From the NCBI RefSeq assembly GCF_025352645.1, contig NZ_JANXSO010000044.1, forward strand, positions 1-58,622: a stretch of DNA of 58,622 nucleotides. The letters run 5' to 3'. The notes under the pieces were generated by a model. That model searched no databases. It was not told the origin of the DNA and saw nothing but the letters and a program-made list of their open reading frames with translations. The translations under genes and the position numbers were made by a program. Numbering within the stretch: the stretch's first letter is position 1; every line of letters starts with the position of its first letter. The stretch is from Iodobacter sp. Its GTDB lineage: Bacteria; Pseudomonadota; Gammaproteobacteria; Burkholderiales; Chitinibacteraceae. Shown here piece by piece: positions 51,885-58,622 of the stretch.

Positions 51885-53545
51885 TATGCCGCCTCCTTCG
51901 CATAAACACGAGTCTTAAAGGGCAGCATACCAATGCGATCAAATACATCAATAAAACGCTCTTCACCCAAGCGGTTTTCTACAAATACATCCATGATCTT
52001 TTCAATCACGTCAGGCATTTGTTCTTGAGCAAATGAAGGCCCCACCACTTTGGCTAAAGTAGCACCATTACCTTGTCGACCACCTAAGGAAACCTGATAC
52101 CACTCAGAGCCATTTTTATCCACCCCTAAAATACCGATATTGCCAATATGGTGATGGCCGCAGGCATTCATACAGCCAGACATATTTAAATCAATTTCAC
52201 CTAAGTCATAAAGGTAATCAAGATTATCAAAGCGCTCTTGAATGGCAATTGCAATAGGAATAGATTTAGCATTGGCTAAAGAGCAGAAATCACCACCTGG
52301 GCAGCAAATCACATCCGTCATCAAGCCGATATTTGGCGTAGCAAAACCAATTTCCTTGGCTTTTTCCCATAGTGCAAATAAATCAGATTGTTTGACATCC
52401 GATAAAATTAAATTTTGCTCATGAGAAACGCGCAATTCACCCAAAGCATAGCGATCGGCTAAATCGGCTACGGCAGCTAATTGCTCACTCGATGCGTCTC
52501 CAGGGGCTGCGCCGTGCTTTTTAAGGCTTAAAGTAACGGCAGCATAACCCGCTTGCTTATGCTTAAATACATTGCGCTCTACCCAACGGCTAAAGGCTTT
52601 GTTATCTAATTGCTGCTGAATAAAGTCAAGATCGTCACCAGCAAAAGAAACATAATCAGGCGTGGTAAAAAAGCCCTGCATCCGCGTCATTTCGGCTGGA
52701 GTTAAAGTCTGTGGCCCGTCTTTTAAAAAGGCCCATTCTGTGGCTACTTTGCTGGCAAATACTTCTGGCGTAAGCGCCTTAACCAAAATCTTAATCCGCG
52801 CCTTATATTTATTATCGCGGCGGCCATAGCGATTATAAACGCGCAATATCGCTTCTAAATAAGTCAGCAAATGAATACAGGGTAAAAACTCACAAATTAC
52901 GCTGCCAATAATGGGCGTTCTGCCCAGGCCACCACCCACAATCACTTTAAAGCCTAATTCACCCGCAGCATTTTGCACCACATTCAGGCCAATATCGTGC
53001 ACCCAAATCGCAGCGCGATCTTCTACAGCCCCATTGACGGCAATTTTAAATTTACGTGGCAAATGGGCAAATTCAGGATGGAAAGTAGACCACTGGCGAA
53101 TAATCTCGCACCACGGGCGGGGGTCAAGCAGCTCATCATGCGCCACACCAGCAAACTGATCGGTGGTGGTATTACGAATACAGTTGCCCGATGTTTGAAT
53201 GGCGTGCATTTGCACCGTAGCCAATTCAGCCAAAATATCGGGGATGTCTTCTAATTTAGGCCAGTTATATTGCAAATTTTGGCGGGTAGTAAAGTGTGCG
53301 TAATCTTTATCGTATTTACGCGCAATTTCTGCTAGCTTCCGTAATTGGGTACTAGTCAGATGCCCGTAGGGAATCGCCACACGCAGCATAGGGGCATGAC
53401 GTTGGATATACAGGCCATTTTGCAGACGCAGCGGGCGGAATTCTTCCTCACTCAACTCTCCCGCTAAATAGCGACGAGTTTGATCACGGTACTGAACCAC
53501 ACGCTGGTCTACGATGCGTTGATCGTAGTCGTCGTAGATATACAT
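51884..53545 (-). CDS. Siroheme [4Fe-4S] nitrite/sulfite reductase (CysI-type)
   Basis: A 553-residue hemoprotein, most likely the assimilatory sulfite reductase (sulfite to sulfide). It starts MYIYDDYDQRIVDQRVVQYRD. The first ferredoxin-like half has RHAPMLRVAIPYGHLTSTQLRKLAEIARKY and GNCIRNTTTDQFAG. The second half has the siroheme/cluster ligands DVICCPGGDFCSLANAKS and MSGCMNACGHHHIGNIG. DUF934 as partner supports sulfite rather than nitrite as substrate, but sequence alone does not prove it. The frame goes three residues further to 53554; the ATG at 53545 matches relatives. Confidence 0.9.
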   Translation of the reverse strand: MYIYDDYDQRIVDQRVVQYRDQTRRYLAGELSEEEFRPLRLQNGLYIQRHAPMLRVAIPYGHLTSTQLRKLAEIARKYDKDYAHFTTRQNLQYNWPKLEDIPDILAELATVQMHAIQTSGNCIRNTTTDQFAGVAHDELLDPRPWCEIIRQWSTFHPEFAHLPRKFKIAVNGAVEDRAAIWVHDIGLNVVQNAAGELGFKVIVGGGLGRTPIIGSVICEFLPCIHLLTYLEAILRVYNRYGRRDNKYKARIKILVKALTPEVFASKVATEWAFLKDGPQTLTPAEMTRMQGFFTTPDYVSFAGDDLDFIQQQLDNKAFSRWVERNVFKHKQAGYAAVTLSLKKHGAAPGDASSEQLAAVADLADRYALGELRVSHEQNLILSDVKQSDLFALWEKAKEIGFATPNIGLMTDVICCPGGDFCSLANAKSIPIAIAIQERFDNLDYLYDLGEIDLNMSGCMNACGHHHIGNIGILGVDKNGSEWYQVSLGGRQGNGATLAKVVGPSFAQEQMPDVIEKIMDVFVENRLGEERFIDVFDRIGMLPFKTRVYAKEAA

Positions 53546-53554
53546 CTGAATCAT

Positions 53555-54032
53555 CCAGAAAAAGGGATAGTGCTATCCGTCGCTGCCAATAAACAGGCAA
53601 CAAAAAGGGTAGATAATCTCGCCACTTGCAGAGATTTCTACCCCTGTACTTGCTCAGCCTGACGAGTAAGCCAATTTATTGTTCCGACTATACCAGTGGC
53701 ACTTTGTAAACTAAATGACTATTTATGAATAAGGTTAGGCCGCAATGTGTATATAAAGCGCGGCCTTGCTGCTTTTAATCTTGCTTTTAGATTAACGCTA
53801 TCGCTATACGCAAAAGCAACACCTTCAGTGCATTAAATTTAGTGAATCTTGCCCCGCAGGCAAATAAAAATTATGCCTTAATAAACAAGCTATTTAACGG
53901 CCGATACCCTAGGCTTATTCCCCTATCCTGCTGTTTATTTTTGGCCCACCTCACCCTGCCCATCGTGATTTATTTACACGGCTCTTGCACGAGGGGTATC
54001 CTCGCATTTCAACCGAACTTTGAATCCTCAGC
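53555..54032. other. Divergent intergenic region between cysI-type gene and pepN
   Basis: About 480 bases with no gene. A hairpin AGGCCGC/GCGGCCT at 53737-53766 (7 bp, 16-base loop) is the only clear structure. Promoters for both flanking genes must lie here, but I could not pick them out with confidence. Confidence 0.4.
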
Positions 54033-56651
54033 ATGACACTCCAAAGCACCCAAATTAATCGCCTCGACTACACCGCACCGGCCTTTTTAATCGACCGCGT
54101 TGATCTCACTTTTGAGCTTGAAGAAAGCCAAACACGGGTCCAATCTAGACTGGTACTGAAGCGTAACCCCGAAGCTGCTGCAGGCCTACCACTGTCTCTA
54201 GTCGGTGAAGAGCTATCGCTTGAATCGATCAAGCTAGACGGCGCACTGCTCAAAACCGATGCCTATAGCGTATCGGCCACCGGCCTTGTGATCGCTACCA
54301 TGCCAGACGAAGCTATTTTAGAAATCGTCACCATTATTAATCCGCTGAGTAATACCAGCCTCAATGGCTTGTATGTATCCAGTGGTAATTTTGTAAGCCA
54401 ATGCGAGGCCGAAGGCTTCCGTAAGATTACCTATTACTTAGATCGCCCAGATGTGATGGCTAAATTTACCACCACCATCATTGCCGATAAGACGCGCTAC
54501 CCTATTTTGCTCTCTAACGGTAATCGCGTAGACAGCGGCCAGTTAGAGAAGAATCGCCATTGGGTAAAATGGGTTGATCCATTTAAAAAGCCCGCCTATT
54601 TATTTGCGCTAGTCGCCGGTAAATTTGTCATGCTGGCTGATCAGCACACCACGCCTAGCGGCCGCCGTGTGGCTTTAGAAATTTTTGTAGAGCCGGGCAA
54701 TCTAGATAAATGCCATCACGCCATGGCGGCGATTAAAAAAGCCATGCGTTGGGATGAAGAGCGCTTTGGTCTGGAATACGATTTAGACACTTATATGATC
54801 GTAGCTACCAGCGACTTTAATATGGGCGCGATGGAAAACAAGGGCTTGAATATTTTCAACACTAAATACGTGTTGGCCAAGCCAGAAACCGCCACAGACG
54901 TTGATTTTGACGGCATTGATGCCGTGGTTGCGCACGAATACTTCCATAACTGGACGGGTAACCGTGTGACCTGCCGCGATTGGTTCCAGCTCAGCTTAAA
55001 AGAAGGGCTAACGGTTTATCGCGATCAAGAATTCTCTAGCGATATTGGTAGCCGCTCGGTTGAGCGTATCAACAATGTAAAAGCACTGCGCGAAATGCAG
55101 TTTGCCGAAGATGCAGGCCCACAGGCACACTCGGTTCGCCCTGAAGCTTACTCAGAAATTAACAACTTCTACACCATGACCATTTACGAGAAAGGCTCGG
55201 AAGTGGTGCGCATGTATGCCACCCTGCTCGGGCGCGAAGGTTTCCGTAAGGGCATGGATTTGTACTTTAAGCGCCACGATGGCCAAGCCGTCACCTGCGA
55301 TGATTTCCGCGCCGCGATGGCAGATGCCAATGGCGTAGATTTCACACAATTTGAAGAATGGTATAAGCAAGCGGGCACACCAGCTCTGGCTATCAGCAGC
55401 CATTACGATGCAGCCGCGCAAACCTATACTTTAAATGTAAAACAAAGCTGCCCAGCGACACCAGGCCAAGCTGAAAAACGCCCTTTCCATATTCCACTGG
55501 CGGTTGGCTTGCTGAATAAGCAAGGCAAAGATCTGCCGCTGCAACTCGCTGGCGAAGCCGCTGCACAAGGCACAACCCGCGTCTTAGAGCTAACACAAGC
55601 TGAGCAGAGCTTCAGCTTTATTAATGTTACGGCGGCGCCTACGCCATCCTTGCTGCGTGATTTCTCTGCGCCTGTGAAGATCAGCTACGCCTACACCGAT
55701 GAAGAGCTGGTGTTTCTGATGGCCAACGACAGCGATGCCTTTAATCGCTGGGAAGCGGCCAACACCTTTGCCACGCGGCTCTTGATAGCGCTTTACGCCG
55801 CTGGCGATGAAAAGCCTTTGGCACCAGCCAGCTTTATCAATGCCCTGCGTAAACTAACTAGCGAAAAAATTGACGCTGCCCTTATCGCGCTGATGCTAGA
55901 GCTACCGCGCGAAAATTACTTGATTGAGCTGATCGATCAAGTAGACCCCTGCCATCTACACTTTGTGCATCGCAGTGTTAAAGCACAAATCGCCCGCGAA
56001 TTGCGCCCAGAGCTGCTGGCTATTTACCAAAAGCTAAATGATGGCGCAATTTACCATTATGAGAACGCCAGCAAACGCAGCCTGAAAAACGTCTGTCTCG
56101 ATTACTTAGCCGAGCTGGATGAGCCTTTAGTCAGCGAAATGCTCAGCAAGCAATATCGTTTGTCAGACAATATGACTGATCGCCTAGCCGCACTCAAAGC
56201 GTTGGTTAACCGCGATGGTGGTGAAGCGCAGCTGGCCGACTTTGCCGTGCAATGGCATGACGACGCGCTGGTGATGGATAAATGGTTTGCCCTGCAATCC
56301 ACCAGCCGCCGCCCAGGCGCGCTAAGCCGCGTGCAAGCGCTGATGGATCACCCCGCGTTTTCAATCAAAAACCCAAATAAAGTACGCGCACTGATTATGG
56401 GTTTCTGCCTGCAAAACGCTCAGCACTTCCACGCTGCCGATGGCTATGGTTATGCTTTTGCCGCAGACCGGATTATCGAGCTAGACAAAATCAACCCGCA
56501 AGTTGCAGCTCGCTTGGCATCCAGCTTTAACCGCTGGAAAAAAATGGAGCCACAACGCCAGCAAATGATGCAGGCCGAGTTGCAACGCATTGCCCAGCAA
56601 GATGATTTATCCAGCGATCTGGCAGAGATTGTGAATAAATCGCTCAGCTAA
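54033..56651 (+). CDS. pepN: Aminopeptidase N (M1 family)
   Basis: A zinc aminopeptidase of broad specificity, the main cytosolic alanyl aminopeptidase in many Gram-negatives. The 872 residues match the E. coli-type length. Motifs: substrate-binding GAMEN at 265-269, zinc site HEYFHN (301-306) with the third ligand Glu in LKEGLTVYRDQEFS, and the catalytic Tyr region TMTIYEKGSEVVRMY. The C-terminal helical domain (from about 540) ends in IVNKSLS. ATG 54033 matches the family start. A strong terminator follows directly. Confidence 0.96.
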   Translation: MTLQSTQINRLDYTAPAFLIDRVDLTFELEESQTRVQSRLVLKRNPEAAAGLPLSLVGEELSLESIKLDGALLKTDAYSVSATGLVIATMPDEAILEIVTIINPLSNTSLNGLYVSSGNFVSQCEAEGFRKITYYLDRPDVMAKFTTTIIADKTRYPILLSNGNRVDSGQLEKNRHWVKWVDPFKKPAYLFALVAGKFVMLADQHTTPSGRRVALEIFVEPGNLDKCHHAMAAIKKAMRWDEERFGLEYDLDTYMIVATSDFNMGAMENKGLNIFNTKYVLAKPETATDVDFDGIDAVVAHEYFHNWTGNRVTCRDWFQLSLKEGLTVYRDQEFSSDIGSRSVERINNVKALREMQFAEDAGPQAHSVRPEAYSEINNFYTMTIYEKGSEVVRMYATLLGREGFRKGMDLYFKRHDGQAVTCDDFRAAMADANGVDFTQFEEWYKQAGTPALAISSHYDAAAQTYTLNVKQSCPATPGQAEKRPFHIPLAVGLLNKQGKDLPLQLAGEAAAQGTTRVLELTQAEQSFSFINVTAAPTPSLLRDFSAPVKISYAYTDEELVFLMANDSDAFNRWEAANTFATRLLIALYAAGDEKPLAPASFINALRKLTSEKIDAALIALMLELPRENYLIELIDQVDPCHLHFVHRSVKAQIARELRPELLAIYQKLNDGAIYHYENASKRSLKNVCLDYLAELDEPLVSEMLSKQYRLSDNMTDRLAALKALVNRDGGEAQLADFAVQWHDDALVMDKWFALQSTSRRPGALSRVQALMDHPAFSIKNPNKVRALIMGFCLQNAQHFHAADGYGYAFAADRIIELDKINPQVAARLASSFNRWKKMEPQRQQMMQAELQRIAQQDDLSSDLAEIVNKSLS

Positions 56652-56666
56652 GCGAGCGTACTGCAT

Positions 56667-56706
56667 AAAAAAACCTCCGGCCCAGCAATGGACGGAGGTT
56701 TTTTTA
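56667..56706 (+). terminator. Rho-independent terminator after pepN
   Basis: AAAAAAACCTCCG (56667-56679) and CGGAGGTTTTTTT (56693-56705) form a stem with a 13-base loop; being symmetrical, it may act on both strands. Confidence 0.85.
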
Positions 56707-56806
56707 TCTGTTTATTGTAATGCCCAGCATTTAATTAAGCATTTTAGGGGCCTAAGGTACAGCGCTTTGCTCTCCCTAGGCTAAGAAAATTATTCCTAGC
56801 CAAATC

Positions 56807-58285
56807 CTAAGCATGCAAATGCACAGCCTGCCGTTGTGGCGCTACCGTGCCCACTGACTTGGATTTTTTCTGCTTACCTGCATAATCAGAAGCAATCAAC
56901 TCAGCAGCAGCAAGCTCGGACAAGCCCTGCTCCACTAGCCACTCCCCAACCATTTTAGCTAATCTATCTAGAGCAATACGGTGGGTGGCGTCGGTATGAG
57001 CGTATAGCCAATCGCTAAACGCCATAAAACGCTCAAATGGTGCATCGCCCAGCAGCACAGGCAGGGTGTTGGCAAAGCGGCCAGAATTAGCAACTAAATC
57101 CCAGTAGCGTGAAAAGCGCACCAAACGCTGCATATTGGCAAAATCAATCAGATCATTGGCCAAAATGGTGTAAGGCGGGTAAGGATCGTACACCATGCCA
57201 AAATCACGGGTATGGCGAATAATCGGCGTGCCGCGCAGGCGCTTTAAAATACCAAACTGAATTTCATGCGGACGCAAAGCATAGAGCTGATCAAAACCAC
57301 GGCCAAAGCTCGCCATATCTTCACCAGGCAAACCGGCAATTAAATCAACGTGTAAATGGGCATGCGAATGTGCCGTCAGCCAAGAAATATTCTCAGCGGC
57401 TTTCTGGTTGTTTTGCTTACGGCTGACCAAGCTCTGCACTTCTGGATTAAAGCTTTGAATACCAATTTCAAACTGCAAAGCGCCAGCCGGAAACTGGCTA
57501 ATGCCCGCTTTTAAGGCTTCTGGCAGATGATCGGGCACTACTTCAAAGTGAGCAAATACAGGGTCATTGGGGTGAGCCGCAATTTTATCCAGAAAGAACT
57601 GCATAATCTTTAAACTGGATTTGATATTCAGATTAAACGTGCGATCCACAAATTTAAACAAACGTGCACCGCGCTGATACAGCGTTTCCATCTCGGCTAA
57701 AAACACATCAAAATCAAACGGCCACGCCGTTTTATCCAGCGCCGACAAACAGAACTCGCACTTAAATGGGCAGCCGCGTGAGGCTTCTACATACAGCGTA
57801 CGGTGGGCAATATCTTCATCGGTGTAAAGAGAATACGGCAGCACCAAGTCATTCAAAGGCGGCTGCACCCCCGCTTGCACTTTCATCAAGGGCTGCGGGC
57901 CATTCAGAATCTGCTGACAAAGCTGCGGCAGCGTGACTTCGCCCCAACCAGTAATCACAAAATCGGCCAGCTTTACAATCTCCTGCTCACCCGTCTCATA
58001 TGAAACCTCTGGCCCGCCAAGAATCAGTTTTATCTGCGGCGCAACGCATTTAAGCATCGCCACCACTCGGCAAGTTTCTTCCACATTCCAGATATACACG
58101 CCAAACCCAATGATTTTGGGCTTCTTCGCCAACAGCTGCTCAACGATCTCGGTAGTCTTCATGCCGATTACAAACTCCGCCAGCTGGGTTTCCCCTTGCA
58201 AATCACCCATATTAGCCAGCAAATAGCGCAGCCCAAGAGAGGCATGGGTATAGCGGGCGTTTAAAGTAGAAAGAATAATCGACAT
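56807..58285 (-). CDS. B12-binding domain radical SAM protein (DUF4080-type)
   Basis: A 492-residue enzyme. The N-terminal cobalamin-binding-like fold (MSIILSTLNARYTHASLGLRYLLANMG; KKPKIIGFGVYIWNVEETCRVV; ILGGPEVSYE) is followed by a radical SAM core with the CxxxCxxC cluster in ASRGCPFKCEFCLSAL, HFEVVPDHLPEAL, ALQFEIGIQSFNPEVQSLVSRKQN and HVDLIAGLPGED. A C-terminal DUF4080-like portion includes the RLRGTPIIRHTRDFGMVYDPYPPYTIL segment. The substrate of this family is not established. The N-terminus lacks a clear DxHxxG cobalamin motif. Monocistronic. Confidence 0.88.
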   Translation of the reverse strand: MSIILSTLNARYTHASLGLRYLLANMGDLQGETQLAEFVIGMKTTEIVEQLLAKKPKIIGFGVYIWNVEETCRVVAMLKCVAPQIKLILGGPEVSYETGEQEIVKLADFVITGWGEVTLPQLCQQILNGPQPLMKVQAGVQPPLNDLVLPYSLYTDEDIAHRTLYVEASRGCPFKCEFCLSALDKTAWPFDFDVFLAEMETLYQRGARLFKFVDRTFNLNIKSSLKIMQFFLDKIAAHPNDPVFAHFEVVPDHLPEALKAGISQFPAGALQFEIGIQSFNPEVQSLVSRKQNNQKAAENISWLTAHSHAHLHVDLIAGLPGEDMASFGRGFDQLYALRPHEIQFGILKRLRGTPIIRHTRDFGMVYDPYPPYTILANDLIDFANMQRLVRFSRYWDLVANSGRFANTLPVLLGDAPFERFMAFSDWLYAHTDATHRIALDRLAKMVGEWLVEQGLSELAAAELIASDYAGKQKKSKSVGTVAPQRQAVHLHA

Positions 58286-58493
58286 GATATAAATCTAGCA
58301 GAAGGCAAAGAGGGGTATTTTACGGGTTAACAGACGCAGAAAGCGATCAAAGCATAGGGAATGCAAAAAATGTCATGCCTCGCCAGCTGTAACTATATAA
58401 AATCAAATCACTCAGAAAAAACAGTGTAGCTATAAATTCAAGAAAAATAGCAGTAAGCAAAACACTGAACTGACAAATATCGAGCCTGTAAAT

Positions 58494-58512
58494 CTTTCTG
58501 TGTAAATGCCTT
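58494..58512 (-). repeat. Probable right terminal repeat of the IS256-family element
   Basis: Read on the minus strand, GGCATTTACACAGAAAGATT follows the transposase stop within 6 bases. TTACACAGA is typical of IS256-family ends. The opposite end is outside the window. Confidence 0.55.
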
Positions 58513-58517
58513 TGGAA

Positions 58518-58622
58518 TTACTGGTGGCCGTTCAGCCGGTCACCAAATTCTATAACGAAACGATTCAGCGCCATCCGCCAGTTTTGAATCGGCATCGTCC
58601 ATTTCTTTGAAGCCTGTTCGAT
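58518..58622 (-). CDS. IS256-family transposase, C-terminal fragment (partial)
   Basis: The last 34 residues of a transposase run into the window edge: IEQASKKWTMPIQNWRMALN followed by RFVIEFGDRLNGHQ and a TAA stop. The KKWTMPI.NW..ALN.F.I.F.DRL pattern is the conserved C-terminus of IS256-family (mutator-type) DDE transposases. The catalytic residues lie outside the window. A matching terminal repeat is just downstream. Confidence 0.85.
   Translation of the reverse strand: MEQASKKWTMPIQNWRMALNRFVIEFGDRLNGHQ

Overview
The window looks like a chromosomal segment of a betaproteobacterium of the Neisseriales (Chromobacteriaceae/Chitinibacteraceae type, perhaps Iodobacter or a close relative). 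This rests on the accA-tilS pair, a tsaB-rimI-family 4 UDG cluster, a cysI/DUF934 pair, a PEP-CTERM protein, FliW, and moderate GC with intergenic space packed with dispersed palindromic repeats. The genus is inference. No rRNA, tRNA, CRISPR or plasmid/phage functions were seen. Both window edges cut insertion sequences: an IS3-family (IS150-like) element on the left and an IS256-family element on the right.

Layout. 1-3005: IS3 end, tilS, accA, fliW (all minus). 3006-4441: gene-free block holding a small inverted-repeat element inserted inside another copy of the same family. 4442-7818: loiP-like protease, Lrp-type regulator, glmS. 7819-13736: accessory zone with an IS3 remnant, GNAT, NTF2-like and GyrI-like genes, a truncated repeat element, a DJ-1/PfpI gene behind twin operator-like sites, and decayed genes (AraC-GyrI pseudogene, aldehyde dehydrogenase scrap). 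13737-21753 (mostly minus): sugar isomerase-like protein, YcaQ glycosylase, a lipoprotein, an ECF sigma/anti-sigma pair, a YfbK-type VWA lipoprotein and a DUF4349 lipoprotein.

22227-32285 is a six-gene chemosensory operon: CheR-TPR, double CheW, CHASE3-like receptor, CheA-REC, CheB, and a REC-HK-REC-REC-HPt hybrid kinase. It resembles Wsp systems but ends in a phosphorelay kinase rather than a diguanylate cyclase, so its output is open. 32360-34758 is a copper-handling set (Tat multicopper oxidase, DUF411, small Cys/His protein). 34903-37280: GST, PEP-CTERM protein, quinone oxidoreductase. 38087-41449: osmoprotectant ABC importer. 41581-46702: Fur-box-preceded siderophore reductase and ABC importer. 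47063-58285: small unknown protein, tsaB-rimI-UDG, EAL-HDOD, rnk, DUF934/cysI, pepN, B12-radical SAM protein.

The strongest novel signal is a family of 174-185 bp non-autonomous elements with 18-bp terminal inverted repeats (CAATCCTATCAACTTAAG) and clear 10-bp target duplications. There are four bounded copies (one nested inside another) and one truncated copy whose edge supplies the stop codon of a gene. The inner palindromic cores also occur alone, which suggests a modular repeat system.
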